Assembly: GCF_007997215.1 (NCBI RefSeq)
Contig: NZ_VORW01000002.1
Coordinates: forward strand, 124,001 to 188,000
Direction of reading: 5' to 3'
Source: Algoriphagus aquimarinus
Lineage (GTDB): Bacteria; Bacteroidota; Bacteroidia; Cytophagales; Cyclobacteriaceae
DNA: 64,000 nucleotides
Part shown: positions 52,079 through 62,908 of the stretch, piece after piece
Layout: each line of letters begins with the position of its first letter
Position numbering within the stretch: position 1 is the stretch's first letter
Program-made: the position numbers and the translations under genes
The notes under the pieces: generated by a model
What the model was told of the DNA's origin: nothing
Seen by the model: only the letters and a program-made list of their open reading frames with translations
The model's database searches: none

Positions 52079-53092
52079 TTAATTATTCAGATTTCTGCAA
52101 GATTCCCTTAGGATTAGTTTAGTTTCTACCCGGCTTGTTTCCATCGCTATAGTAGGATCATGAATCCTATTCAGTAGATATTTTGCTCCCAATACACCCA
52201 TTTCAAACGGCTGTTGATTTACGGTACTTAGGGTAGGGTTGATGTAAGTGGAAATAGGTTCATCCGCATAGCCTATCACGGACAATTGCTCAGGAATCGG
52301 GATTTTAAGTTCGCTTGCTACCTTGTAGATCTCAAAAGCTAGGTAATCGCTGTAAGTGAAAGCTCCATCTAAAGGGTGGTTTTTCATACAGGAAGTGATC
52401 TTTTCAAACAAATCCGGATCACTGCCTTCCAGTATTAAATGCTCATTCAACTCGATTTCATGCTTGCGTAGCGCCTCTTTATAGCCCATAAAGCGGTTGA
52501 AAGTGGTTGAGAGATTATCAGGCCCTTTGATATGTAGGATATTTCTGCACCCGTTTTGGCACAAATATTCCACTGCCGAAAAGGCTCCCTTGAAATCATC
52601 CGAGATCACATAGGGAGTTTCTATTTCCTCTGAAAAACGATCTACCAATACCAATGGTGTTCCGCTGTCCAGTACTTCCTGAAGATGCTCAAACTTATCA
52701 TTCATCTTGGAGATCGTGGCAAGAATTCCATCCACTCGTGCATCCAAAAGGGTTAGTGTGGATTTTATTTCCTGATTCTGATTTTCATTGGAAGTACAAA
52801 TCAGCAATTGGTACCCGGCCTTAGAGGTTACACTTTCTATTCCGGCAAGCATGCGGCTGTAAAAATGATGAGTGAATTCCGGGATTATCAGGCCTATGGT
52901 ATGGGTTTTATTTTCCAGAAGACTTTTAGCGATCGGATTGGGTCTATATCCAAGTTCTTTTGCCAAGGCTATAATTTCAAGCCGTTTTTTCTCAGAGACT
53001 TTTCCGCCACCATTCAGCGCCCGGGAAACCGTTGAAGGTGTCACATGCAGGGCATAGGCAATATCGGTGATGCTGATTCTTTTCTTTTTCAT
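52079..53092 (-). CDS. LacI family transcriptional regulator
   Basis: 337 residues. LacI HTH (ISITDIAYALHVTPSTVSRALNG, about 5-27) and hinge (RRLEIIALAKELGYRPNPIAKSL-type), then a periplasmic-binding-protein-like sensor domain (about 65-330). Divergent from the aldose dehydrogenase gene with a perfect 20-bp palindrome between them, so it very likely represses the fucose-type locus and itself. The effector is probably a sugar or sugar acid of that pathway. Confidence 0.93.
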   Translation of the reverse strand: MKKKRISITDIAYALHVTPSTVSRALNGGGKVSEKKRLEIIALAKELGYRPNPIAKSLLENKTHTIGLIIPEFTHHFYSRMLAGIESVTSKAGYQLLICTSNENQNQEIKSTLTLLDARVDGILATISKMNDKFEHLQEVLDSGTPLVLVDRFSEEIETPYVISDDFKGAFSAVEYLCQNGCRNILHIKGPDNLSTTFNRFMGYKEALRKHEIELNEHLILEGSDPDLFEKITSCMKNHPLDGAFTYSDYLAFEIYKVASELKIPIPEQLSVIGYADEPISTYINPTLSTVNQQPFEMGVLGAKYLLNRIHDPTIAMETSRVETKLILRESCRNLNN

Positions 53093-53168
53093 TCTAGGCT
53101 ACTTGACAGTCACAATTTAGAATAAATGCATGAAGGCTGGATGGTTTTTAGTCAGGCGGTTCAATTGC

Positions 53169-53188
53169 TTGGTCAAACGTTTGACCAA
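53169..53188. promoter_or_regulatory. LacI-type operator
   Basis: TTGGTCAAACGTTTGACCAA is a perfect 20-bp palindrome with the central CG typical of LacI operators. It lies 77 nt from the lacI-type start and 103 nt before the aldose dehydrogenase start. Confidence 0.88.
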
Positions 53189-53290
53189 CATTCTTTTATA
53201 CAGAATGATGATATTGGTTTATTGTTTTGGTAAAATAGATTTAGTCCATACAAAATATTGATAAAGTAAAGAGTTGAAGCGTTTAGAATT

Positions 53291-54334
53291 ATGGAGTTAG
53301 GGAATACAGGCATAGAAATACCTTCTATGATTATAGGGACAAGCTCTTTGGGGAATCTCTATGAAGCCAAACCTTATGGAGAAAAGCTGGAATTAGTAAT
53401 AGCCGCTTTGGAATGCTTCAAGGATGAGATTGTCTTTGATTCGGCAGGGAAATATGGAGCAGGTTTGGCTTTGGAAACTCTGGGGCAAGCTCTGAATGAT
53501 TTGCAAATTCCAAAAGAGAAGGTCTTGATTAGCAATAAGCTGGGATGGAAGCAGGCTCCTTTGCAAGGAGAACCAACTTTTGAAAAAGATGTCTGGAAGG
53601 ATCTTAGCCATGATGCGGTGCAGGACATCAGTTATCAGGGAATCTTAACTTGCTTTGAAGAGGGGAATGTGCTGTTGAAAGGATACGATAGTCAGTTGGT
53701 TTCCATCCATGATCCGGACGAGTATTTGGATCAGGCAGATTCCCCTAAAGATTACGAAAAACGATTTGCTGATATTCTGGATGGCTATGCGGCATTGGAT
53801 GAATTGAAACAAGCCGGCAAGGTGAAAGCAATTGGTGTGGGGTCCAAAAATTGGAAAGTAATCGAAAAGATCTATTCAAAGGTGAAGCTTGATTGGGTGA
53901 TGATTGCCAATAGTATGACGATATACGATCATCCCGAGGCCCTATTTCACTTTATGTGTAAATTGGAAAAGGAGGAAGTAGGAATTATCAATTCGGCTGT
54001 ATTTCAATCAGGATTCTTGGTTGGAGGAGATTATTTTGACTATCAAAAGATGGAAAAAAGCGATCCGCACTATCAGCAAAGACATGAGTGGAGATACCAG
54101 TTCTTCCAAATTTGTGAAGACCATGGAATAGATCCAGCACATGCCTGTATTCAATTTGCACTTCAGCTCCCCGGAGTTAATTGTATAGCGCTCAACTCCA
54201 CTTCTCCTAGGAGAATTCATGCAAACGCGGAGTTTTGCTCCACCAAACTCCCAAATGCTTTTTGGGATGAAATGAAAGATAAAGGGATGCTCGCTGACTA
54301 TTTATCAGAATTTAATTTGAATCAAACAACATGA
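53291..54334 (+). CDS. Aldo/keto reductase, L-fucose (D-threo-aldose) 1-dehydrogenase-like
   Basis: 347 residues, AKR fold. The catalytic set is in place: FDSAGKYG (Asp, Tyr), the Lys in LISNKLGW and the His in SIHDPDEY. Overall layout matches D-threo-aldose/L-fucose dehydrogenases that oxidise free L-fucose to the lactone with NAD(P)+. First gene after the operator; followed by the duplicated intergenic cassette and the zinc alcohol dehydrogenase. Confidence 0.9.
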   Translation: MELGNTGIEIPSMIIGTSSLGNLYEAKPYGEKLELVIAALECFKDEIVFDSAGKYGAGLALETLGQALNDLQIPKEKVLISNKLGWKQAPLQGEPTFEKDVWKDLSHDAVQDISYQGILTCFEEGNVLLKGYDSQLVSIHDPDEYLDQADSPKDYEKRFADILDGYAALDELKQAGKVKAIGVGSKNWKVIEKIYSKVKLDWVMIANSMTIYDHPEALFHFMCKLEKEEVGIINSAVFQSGFLVGGDYFDYQKMEKSDPHYQQRHEWRYQFFQICEDHGIDPAHACIQFALQLPGVNCIALNSTSPRRIHANAEFCSTKLPNAFWDEMKDKGMLADYLSEFNLNQTT

Positions 54335-54436
54335 AATCGAGCAAGGACCACGAGTCATAAACAAGAATGATTTGCAGCATTGCGAGATTCCTCCCGATAG
54401 CGATCGGGATGGCCATTAAAAGAAAATTATAATCAC
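54335..54436 (+). repeat. Duplicated intergenic cassette, copy 2 (aldose dehydrogenase to alcohol dehydrogenase)
   Basis: About 90% identical to 22376-22478 over its whole length, again spanning exactly from the upstream stop (ACATGA) to the downstream ATG. Its palindrome reads TCCCGATAGCGATCGGGA (54392-54409), one base off perfect symmetry in copy 1. Confidence 0.85.
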
Positions 54437-55447
54437 ATGAAAATATTATCCTGTAAAACACCGGGAGAATTTGAATATCAAGAAAGCACTATTCCACAGC
54501 TTTCAGAAGGTAGGGCTATTGTCAAAATCAAGAAAATAGGTATTTGCGGTACGGATCTTCATGCATTTGAAGGTACCCAACCTTTTTTCTCTTACCCAAG
54601 GATTTTGGGACATGAGCTGGCTGGTGAGGTGATTGAAATTGGAGATAATGAGGAAATCCTGAAAGGTGATTTAGTCACAGTGATTCCCTATTTCAACTGT
54701 GGAACTTGCGTGGCCTGTAGAAATGGTAAACCAAATTGCTGTCAGAAAATCAGTGTTTTTGGAGTTCATGAGGATGGAGGAATGCGGGAATATGTCTCTT
54801 TACCCATCGCATCTTTGGTTAAAAAAGAAGGTCTTAGCCTTGAGCAACTTGCGATGGCGGAGCCTTTTGCCATAGGCGCTCATGGAGTGCGCAGGGCAGG
54901 AGTGAAGCCAGGGCAGTTTGTATTGGTAATTGGTGCAGGCCCTATTGGATTAGGAGTTATGGAGTTTGCACGAATCGCAGGAGCTACGGTCATCGCGATG
55001 GATATCAACGCGAAGAGATTGGAGTTTTGTAAGGAAGTTTGGAAAATCCCACATGTGGTGAAAGCTGGTAAAACTGCCAATGAGGCAATACAGGAAATCA
55101 CAAACGGGGATTTCTGTGATGTAGTCATTGATGCCACGGGTAGCTTGGCCGCCATCAACCAAGGATTTCAATACATAGCGCATGGCGGAACCTACGTCTT
55201 GGTGGGCTTGCAAAAAGGTGAAATTGCTTTTTCCCACCCTGAATTTCATAAGCGAGAAGCCACATTGATGAGTAGCAGAAATGCCACAAGAGCCGATTTT
55301 ATGCAGGTGTTAGATGCTATGGCTTCAGGGCAATTGTCTGTGGATAATTACATCACTCACCGGGTAAGCTTTGATCAGGTAAAAGAAGATTTCCCGTCCT
55401 GGCTGGATCCTGAGACTGGAGTGATCAAGGCAATGGTTGAAATGTGA
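54437..55447 (+). CDS. Zinc-dependent alcohol dehydrogenase (sugar/sugar-acid type)
   Basis: 336 residues, medium-chain dehydrogenase. Catalytic Zn: Cys38-region GICGTDLHAFEG and GHELAGEV; structural Zn: CGTCVACRNGKPNCC; Rossmann motif VIGAGPIGLG. It resembles L-threonine/sorbitol/galactitol-type dehydrogenases and in fucose loci may oxidise a ring-opened or keto-deoxy intermediate. Exact step unknown. In the same unit as the fucosidases. Confidence 0.9.
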   Translation: MKILSCKTPGEFEYQESTIPQLSEGRAIVKIKKIGICGTDLHAFEGTQPFFSYPRILGHELAGEVIEIGDNEEILKGDLVTVIPYFNCGTCVACRNGKPNCCQKISVFGVHEDGGMREYVSLPIASLVKKEGLSLEQLAMAEPFAIGAHGVRRAGVKPGQFVLVIGAGPIGLGVMEFARIAGATVIAMDINAKRLEFCKEVWKIPHVVKAGKTANEAIQEITNGDFCDVVIDATGSLAAINQGFQYIAHGGTYVLVGLQKGEIAFSHPEFHKREATLMSSRNATRADFMQVLDAMASGQLSVDNYITHRVSFDQVKEDFPSWLDPETGVIKAMVEM

Positions 55448-55541
55448 ATTGAATAAAAGTAGAATTGAGTTAAAAGGAAGCAGCAGTGAATTGCTTCAGC
55501 ATCTAATAAGTGAGAATCATAAAATTAACCAAGGAGTAAAA

Positions 55542-57629
55542 ATGTGTAACAAGGGCTTTATTTTCAGTATGTTCTTTATTCTGGGTCTGCTATTCACTGC
55601 ATGTGAAGAAGTGAAACCACCCGAACCTTTCGGCCCCGTGCCGGACGAAAACCAGATGAACTGGCAGGAGATGGAATATTATGGATTTATCCATTTTTCA
55701 GTCAATACCTACACGGATATGTCTTGGGGCTTTGGAAATGAGGATCCAAGCACTTTTGACCCAAAAGAACTTGATGTGCGCCAATGGGCAAGAATTGCCA
55801 AGGAGGCTGGAATGACTGGGTTGATTTTGACGGCCAAGCACCACAGCGGTTTTTGTCTTTGGCCTTCTGAATACACCGATTATGATATGACTAGCTCTCC
55901 TTATAAAGATGGAAAGGGCGATATCGTACGGGAATTAGCGGATGCATGCAAGGAATATGGATTAAAGTTCGGAGTTTATCTTTCTCCTTGGGACAGGAAT
56001 TTTGCAGACTATGGCAAGCCTGAATACATCACTTATTTCCGAAATCAATTGACTGAATTGCTTACCAATTATGGGGATATTTTTGAAGTTTGGTTTGATG
56101 GTGCCAATGGTGGTTCGGGTTACTATGGTGGAGCAAATGAAACTCGAAAAATTGACCGCACGACTTATTATGATTGGGCAAATACGTACGATTTGGTGCG
56201 CAAACTTCAGCCGAACATTGTCATTTGGAATGATGGAGGCAAAAGAGCAGATCTTCGCTGGGTAGGAACAGAATCTGGCTATGTGGGAGAAACCAATTGG
56301 AGCTTATTGGATTCTCTTGGAGATGTGCCAGAGGATATGTTGCGCCACGGTGTTGAAAACGGAAATGCCTGGGTGCCAGGGGAAGTCAATACTTCCATTC
56401 GCCCAGAGTGGTTTTACCATAAAAGAGAAGATTCCAAAGTCAAAACACTTCCTGTTTTGATGGATACATATTACAATTCCGTAGGAAGAAATGGGACCTT
56501 GCTGCTCAATTTTGCTATCATGCCAAACGGCTTGATTCATGAAAAGGACGAGGAAAATGTATTGGCTTTTGCAAAAGCTGTCAAAGAAGCATTTGATGAG
56601 GATCTTGCACTAAATGCAGATGCAGAAGCTTCCAATGTGCGCGGCGGAAGTAGTAAATATGATGCATCAAAGGCTTTAGATGGAGACAAAGAATCGTATT
56701 GGGCAACTGACGATGGAGTAAATACGGGTTCGCTGACGATATCCTTTGATGAGCCGACAAGTATTAACCGCTTTATGGTTCAGGAATACATTCGTTTAGG
56801 GCAGCGAGTAAAAGCATTTACAATAGAGGCAATGGTGGACGGAGAGTGGAAAGAACTGGATAGCCAAACCACGATTGGATACAAGAGAATCTTGCAGTTC
56901 CCAACCGTAGAAGCTACCAAGTTCCGTCTGAACATTACAGATTCAAAAAGCAATTTTCTCATTTCATCGGTCGGTGTATTCAATGCTCCTCAAATTTTGA
57001 CTTCACCGAGTATAATCCGGGAGCAGTCAGGAAATATCCGGATCATTCCAGCTGATGAGGAGTCAGTGATTTACTATACGCTGGATGGAAGCGAGCCAAC
57101 AACAGATTCACAGGTTTATTCAGACCTTATTTCAACTGGTGATGGCAAAGCACAGGTCGCTGCTATGGCCTATGATCCAGATTCTCAAAAGAGCAGTCCG
57201 GTGACGGAGGAAAGTTTTGATATTTCCAGAAAAAGCTGGAAGGTCATTTCCGTAGAAAATGAGCGTGTTGGGCAAATTATTGATGGAAATCCCAATACAG
57301 TTTGGCATCAATCAAGGGAAACAAAGCTTCCTGTTGATTTGGTGATTGACATGGGGAAAGAGGAGGAGCTTATCGGTTTTAGATATCTCCCAGATCAAAA
57401 CCTTTGGTCGAGTGGAATTATTACCGAGTATGAGTTCTCCGTTTCTCTGGACAATAAATCCTGGACTAAGGTGAGTCAAGGTGAATTTTCCAATATCAAC
57501 AACAATCCGCTTTGGCAGAGTAAGGAATTCGCAACTAAGAAAGCGAGATATATTAAGCTCACAGCATTGAAGAATACCCAGAACAATAATTCAGCTGGCT
57601 ATGCCGAGATCGATGTGATAACCCAGTGA
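55542..57629 (+). CDS. GH29 alpha-L-fucosidase, lipoprotein, with C-terminal sugar-binding modules
   Basis: 695 residues from the ATG at 55542, chosen for its strong ribosome site (AAGGAG) and lipoprotein signal (LLFTAC, Cys21). The GH29 barrel (about 35-375) has the nucleophile Asp186 in VWFDGANGG and LTAKHHSGF (His100-His101). After it come an F5/8-type (CBM32-like) domain (about 385-510), a chitobiase_C-like module with IYYTLDGSEPTT (about 525-585) and a second F5/8-type domain to the end. Cell-surface or periplasmic fucose release. Confidence 0.93.
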   Translation: MCNKGFIFSMFFILGLLFTACEEVKPPEPFGPVPDENQMNWQEMEYYGFIHFSVNTYTDMSWGFGNEDPSTFDPKELDVRQWARIAKEAGMTGLILTAKHHSGFCLWPSEYTDYDMTSSPYKDGKGDIVRELADACKEYGLKFGVYLSPWDRNFADYGKPEYITYFRNQLTELLTNYGDIFEVWFDGANGGSGYYGGANETRKIDRTTYYDWANTYDLVRKLQPNIVIWNDGGKRADLRWVGTESGYVGETNWSLLDSLGDVPEDMLRHGVENGNAWVPGEVNTSIRPEWFYHKREDSKVKTLPVLMDTYYNSVGRNGTLLLNFAIMPNGLIHEKDEENVLAFAKAVKEAFDEDLALNADAEASNVRGGSSKYDASKALDGDKESYWATDDGVNTGSLTISFDEPTSINRFMVQEYIRLGQRVKAFTIEAMVDGEWKELDSQTTIGYKRILQFPTVEATKFRLNITDSKSNFLISSVGVFNAPQILTSPSIIREQSGNIRIIPADEESVIYYTLDGSEPTTDSQVYSDLISTGDGKAQVAAMAYDPDSQKSSPVTEESFDISRKSWKVISVENERVGQIIDGNPNTVWHQSRETKLPVDLVIDMGKEEELIGFRYLPDQNLWSSGIITEYEFSVSLDNKSWTKVSQGEFSNINNNPLWQSKEFATKKARYIKLTALKNTQNNNSAGYAEIDVITQ

Positions 57630-57735
57630 TTTCTTTGCGCTCAACCTTAACCTAAAATTTAAAAACCTATCCCAAAATGCCTGTTAATCAATACTCTTAT
57701 TTAAGAAGCTTATTTTTTATAGTATGTATCATAAA

Positions 57736-59409
57736 ATGAAACAGAAAAATTTCAATAAGCTCTTTGTAATACTCCTTTTAGGAACTGTCGCCTATATACC
57801 TACGAAAAGCTGGGCCCAAATTCAAGAGCGAGCCAAGCCTGCAGAGTGGATAGACCTTGTTCCGGGAGGAAAGTTTATTGATTTATTTCAACCTATATCT
57901 CCAGTTGGACAGCTTACTTCAGATACTTGGGGGACAGCTACAGTGAAGCCTCGGTACGTGGATAATGGTATAGAGGATAATGAATGGTCTTATTGGGGAG
58001 GAAATATTTTAGAAGGAGAAGATGGACAATTTCATCTATTCGTTTGTCGATGGAGGGAAGATTCTCCAAAAGGGCATCATGAATGGTCTAATTCTATTGT
58101 CGTACATGCAGTATCTGATAATTCAATGGGACCGTTCAAGGTTTTGGATGAAGTAGGAAAAGGTCACAATCCGGAAGTTTATAAGACAGCAGACGGTAGG
58201 TTTGTAGTCTATGTTATTGATGGTTACTATGTAGCCAATACGCTAAATGGACCTTGGGAATATGGCAAATTTGAATTTGACCAAAGAGATAGGCCAATTA
58301 TAGAAGGTCTTTCAAATTTGACCTTCGTACGTAGGGAGGATGGTTCCTATCTTATGGTTTGTCGTGGTGGTGGAGTTTGGTTTAACCAAGATGGACTGGG
58401 TAAATTTAATCAGGTTTCTAACGAAAGGGTATATCCCCCTGTGGATGGTAGGTTTGAAGATCCAGTGATCTGGAAAGATAATGTGCAGTACCATCTGATT
58501 GTCAATGATTGGTTAGGGAGAATTGCATTTTATCAGAGATCCAAAGATGGCGTGCATTGGAAAATTGATCCAGGGGAAGCATACATGCCGGGAATATCGA
58601 TTTATGAAGATGGAACGAATGAAGATTGGTTTAAATATGAGCGGATCAAGATTTTTCAGGATGATCTAGGTAGGGCTGTTCAGGCAAATTTTGCCGTGAT
58701 TGATACCTTGAAAAATGAGGACAAACCCAATGATTCCCACAGTTCAAAAAATATAGGAATCCCATTAAAAGTTGGTATGCAGCTGGATTTGCTAAATAAA
58801 AAGCAAGTAACCGCAAGTACAAAAACGATGAAGGTATTGGTCAAAGCTGAATCGGGTTTTGATCCTCAGAATGACTTGGATCTTTCTTCCTTACGATATG
58901 GAGCCTCAGAAGAAGTCAATTTTGGCAGAGGCTCAAAAGTGTTGAGTTCTAAAGTCAAAGGAAATGATCTGGAAATCACTTTTGAAGGAAAAGGGAATGG
59001 TTTCAAGGAAGATAATTTTGCAGGGAAAATGCTTGGAAAAAACCAAAATGGAGAAATGGTATTTGGTTACTCCAGACTTCCTTGGGTGGATTATAATCAG
59101 GCAATCCTTTCTGCAAGAAAGCCTGAGATTTTAAAAGAGCAAGGGATTGTCCGTGTCAAAGTAGAGAATTTTGGCCAGGTGAATTCCAAAAAAGCAATGG
59201 TGTCGGTGGAGATTTTTGAAGATGGGAAAAGTGCTTTCGTTTCCACCAAGAAAATCAAAGGAATCCAGCCTTTTGAAGGAGTAACAGTAGATCTTCCTTT
59301 TGACGAATTTATTCCATTAGGCACCAACCTTTCTTTCAAAGTTTCAATTCAATCTTCAAAGGTCGAGTCAGAAGTTTTTGAAGGAAGTTTGTCTGGTCCA
59401 AATAGGTGA
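57736..59409 (+). CDS. Secreted beta-propeller glycoside hydrolase-like protein
   Basis: 557 residues from the ATG at 57736 (signal peptide MKQKNFNKLFVILLLGTVAYI; an ATG at 57724 adds four). Propeller-like blades recur: NEWSYWGGNILEGEDGQFHLF, HNPEVYKTADGRFVVY, IEGLSNLTFVRREDGSY and GRFEDPVIWKDNVQYH, each with a candidate acidic residue. The fold recalls GH43/GH117-type five-bladed glycosidases, but I cannot assign a family. A C-terminal beta-sandwich (about 440-557) completes it. Sits between GH29 and GH95 genes, so likely acts on the same glycan. Confidence 0.8.
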   Translation: MKQKNFNKLFVILLLGTVAYIPTKSWAQIQERAKPAEWIDLVPGGKFIDLFQPISPVGQLTSDTWGTATVKPRYVDNGIEDNEWSYWGGNILEGEDGQFHLFVCRWREDSPKGHHEWSNSIVVHAVSDNSMGPFKVLDEVGKGHNPEVYKTADGRFVVYVIDGYYVANTLNGPWEYGKFEFDQRDRPIIEGLSNLTFVRREDGSYLMVCRGGGVWFNQDGLGKFNQVSNERVYPPVDGRFEDPVIWKDNVQYHLIVNDWLGRIAFYQRSKDGVHWKIDPGEAYMPGISIYEDGTNEDWFKYERIKIFQDDLGRAVQANFAVIDTLKNEDKPNDSHSSKNIGIPLKVGMQLDLLNKKQVTASTKTMKVLVKAESGFDPQNDLDLSSLRYGASEEVNFGRGSKVLSSKVKGNDLEITFEGKGNGFKEDNFAGKMLGKNQNGEMVFGYSRLPWVDYNQAILSARKPEILKEQGIVRVKVENFGQVNSKKAMVSVEIFEDGKSAFVSTKKIKGIQPFEGVTVDLPFDEFIPLGTNLSFKVSIQSSKVESEVFEGSLSGPNR

Positions 59410-59518
59410 TAGAATAGTATTCAGCTGATTGATTGTCAGTATTTTAATAATTAACAAAGGTGTCTCAATGATCCTTAGCAGGAAAAGAGAGAATTGCCAA
59501 AATCCAAAATTTTATCTC

Positions 59519-61984
59519 ATGAAAAATGTGATGTTTTCTTTTTTCGTCTTCCTTTCCTTACAGAGTTTCGCTCAGGAAAGCTCGCCTCTTACTCTTTGGT
59601 ATAAGCAACCTGCCGCCGAGGTGTGGACAGATGCCCTGCCCATTGGAAATGGGAGATTGGGAGCCATGATCTATGGCAATGTGGAAAATGAGCTGATCCG
59701 CTTGAATGAGCATACTGTCTGGTCAGGCGGGCCAAACAGAAATGATAATCCAGATGCTTTGGCAGCTTTACCGGAAATCCGAAGATTGATTTTCGAGGGA
59801 AAACAAAAGGAAGCGGAACAGCTTGCAGCAAAGACGATACAAAGCAAGAAGTCTCACGGGCAGAAGTTTCAGCCTGTAGGAGATCTGAAAATCGCCTTTG
59901 AGGGTCACGATGAGTTTAGCCAATATCGCAGGGAACTGGATATTGAGCGGGCGATTTCCAAAGTAAGTTATGTAGTGGATGGGGTAACTTATACCCGTGA
60001 ATCCATCGCTTCCTTCGCTGATAATGTTATTGCTGTTCACTTGACAGCAAGCAAACCGGGGAAAATATCTTTTACCGCCTCCATGGCAACACCTCAGCCA
60101 AATTCGACTATTGGCCTCAACTCAGAAAACGAATTGACAATTTCGGGTACTACCACTGATCATGAAGGGGTGCAAGGTGAGGTGAAATTCAAGAGCCTAA
60201 CTAAAATCAAAACTTTGGGAGGTAGAATTTCATCTACTGATTCTACACTGATAGTATCTGATGCTGATGAGGTGACAATCTATATAGCCATCGCTACCAA
60301 TTTCAACAATTACAAAGATCTCGCAGGTGATGAAAATGCAAGAGCAGAGGCTTTTATGGCAAAAGGTTCATCCAAAACCTATGATGACTTATTGAAGACA
60401 AACTTGGTAGATTATCAAAAGTATTTCAATCGTGTGAGTTTGGATTTAGGGAAGTCTGAGGCATCAAATCTCCCAACTGACGAACGTTTAAAGAACTTCA
60501 GATCTGCAAATGATCCCCAGTTGGTTACGCTCTATTATCAATATGGTCGATACCTTTTGATCTCTTCTTCCCAGCCAGGAGGACAGCCTGCAAACCTTCA
60601 GGGCATTTGGAATCAACAGATGTCACCTCCATGGGACAGTAAATACACAATTAATATCAATGCACAGATGAACTACTGGCCGGCTGAGAAAACTAATCTG
60701 CAAGAGCTTCATGAGCCCTTCCTGAAAATGGTTTCTGAGATGGCAGAAGCAGGGGAAGAAACTGCCCGAGTAATGTATGGTGCCAGAGGCTGGATGGCTC
60801 ACCACAATACTGACATTTGGAGGATTACAGGTCCGGTGGATGCGATTTTCTGGGGAATTTGGAGTGGAGGAGGAGCTTGGACTAGTCAGCATATGTGGGA
60901 TCATTTCCAATACAGCGGGGATATGGATTATCTGAAGTCAATCTATCCGGTTTTGAAAGGTGCTGCGATGTTCTATGTTGATTTCTTGGTAGAGCATCCC
61001 GATAATAAATGGTTAGTAGTAAATCCTGGAACTTCTCCAGAGAATGCCCCAGCTGCACATGATGGTTCTTCCTTAGATGCTGGAACTACGATGGACAATC
61101 AACTGGTTTTTGATGCATTTAGTGCAGTGATTCAGGCGGCAGAGATGCTAGGCAAGGATCAATCTTTTGCAGATTCTCTTCGTGCGATGAGAGATAGACT
61201 TCCGCCAATGCAGATCGGGAAGCATGGGCAGCTACAGGAATGGCTGGATGATATCGACGATCCTAATGATCATCATAGACATATTTCGCATTTGTATGGA
61301 TTATTCCCATCCAATCAGATTTCACCATTGCGCACACCAGAACTGTCTTCAGCAGCTAAAAACACACTAATTCAGCGGGGAGATGTTTCCACAGGATGGA
61401 GCATGGGTTGGAAAGTGAATTGGTGGGCAAGGATGCTCGATGGCAACCATGCCTACAAACTGATCCAAAATCAACTCTCTCCAGTAGGTTCTAACCAAGG
61501 GGGCGGTGGTTCTTATAACAACCTTTTTGATGCACATCCTCCCTTCCAGATTGATGGAAACTTCGGTTGCACTTCAGGGATTACCGAAATGCTGGTGCAA
61601 AGTGCCAACGGTGAAATACATCTTTTACCTGCCTTACCGGACGTTTGGCAAGAAGGAAGCATCACCGGAATTCGTGCCAAAGGTGGATTTGAGGTAGTAG
61701 AACTGACATGGAAAGATGGGAAGATTGAAAAAGCGGTGATTAAATCGACAATCGGAGGAAATCTACGATTGAGAGTTCCAAATGCTTTGACTTTAGAAAA
61801 TGGAAGTGTGCTTTTAAAAGCATCTGGAGAAAATACCAATCCTTTCTACCAGGTGCCAGTAACTGCCGAGCCTATTGTATCGCCACAAGCTACAATTGAC
61901 TTACCTGATCTTGGTGAAACCAGCGTCTATGACTTAAAGACTGAGGCGGGCGAGACCTATGAATTTATGCCCAAAAGCCTATAA
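59519..61984 (+). CDS. GH95 alpha-L-fucosidase (or related exo-glycosidase)
   Basis: 821 residues from the ATG at 59519 (signal peptide [19 protein letters not shown]); the frame is open 30 codons further upstream without signal features. The N-terminal beta domain begins [20 protein letters not shown]. The (alpha/alpha)6 barrel shows [30 protein letters not shown] and [12 protein letters not shown], with the [17 protein letters not shown] region near the end. GH95 splits alpha-1,2-fucosyl or alpha-L-galactosyl ends. A substrate of the same glycan as GH29. Confidence 0.95.
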   Translation: MKNVMFSFFVFLSLQSFAQESSPLTLWYKQPAAEVWTDALPIGNGRLGAMIYGNVENELIRLNEHTVWSGGPNRNDNPDALAALPEIRRLIFEGKQKEAEQLAAKTIQSKKSHGQKFQPVGDLKIAFEGHDEFSQYRRELDIERAISKVSYVVDGVTYTRESIASFADNVIAVHLTASKPGKISFTASMATPQPNSTIGLNSENELTISGTTTDHEGVQGEVKFKSLTKIKTLGGRISSTDSTLIVSDADEVTIYIAIATNFNNYKDLAGDENARAEAFMAKGSSKTYDDLLKTNLVDYQKYFNRVSLDLGKSEASNLPTDERLKNFRSANDPQLVTLYYQYGRYLLISSSQPGGQPANLQGIWNQQMSPPWDSKYTININAQMNYWPAEKTNLQELHEPFLKMVSEMAEAGEETARVMYGARGWMAHHNTDIWRITGPVDAIFWGIWSGGGAWTSQHMWDHFQYSGDMDYLKSIYPVLKGAAMFYVDFLVEHPDNKWLVVNPGTSPENAPAAHDGSSLDAGTTMDNQLVFDAFSAVIQAAEMLGKDQSFADSLRAMRDRLPPMQIGKHGQLQEWLDDIDDPNDHHRHISHLYGLFPSNQISPLRTPELSSAAKNTLIQRGDVSTGWSMGWKVNWWARMLDGNHAYKLIQNQLSPVGSNQGGGGSYNNLFDAHPPFQIDGNFGCTSGITEMLVQSANGEIHLLPALPDVWQEGSITGIRAKGGFEVVELTWKDGKIEKAVIKSTIGGNLRLRVPNALTLENGSVLLKASGENTNPFYQVPVTAEPIVSPQATIDLPDLGETSVYDLKTEAGETYEFMPKSL

Positions 61985-62015
61985 GGAGAAAGCCTAATTA
62001 AGCTCTCAAACCTAA

Positions 62016-62867
<852 letters not shown>

Positions 62868-62908
62868 TCCCAAAGCTTATAATAGAAATAATTTAACCCA
62901 GAAAGTAA

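Noticed and set aside
55437..55541. Upstream start for the GH29 gene
   Set aside because: The extra 35 residues lack signal features and the 55542 start has both a ribosome site and a lipoprotein signal.
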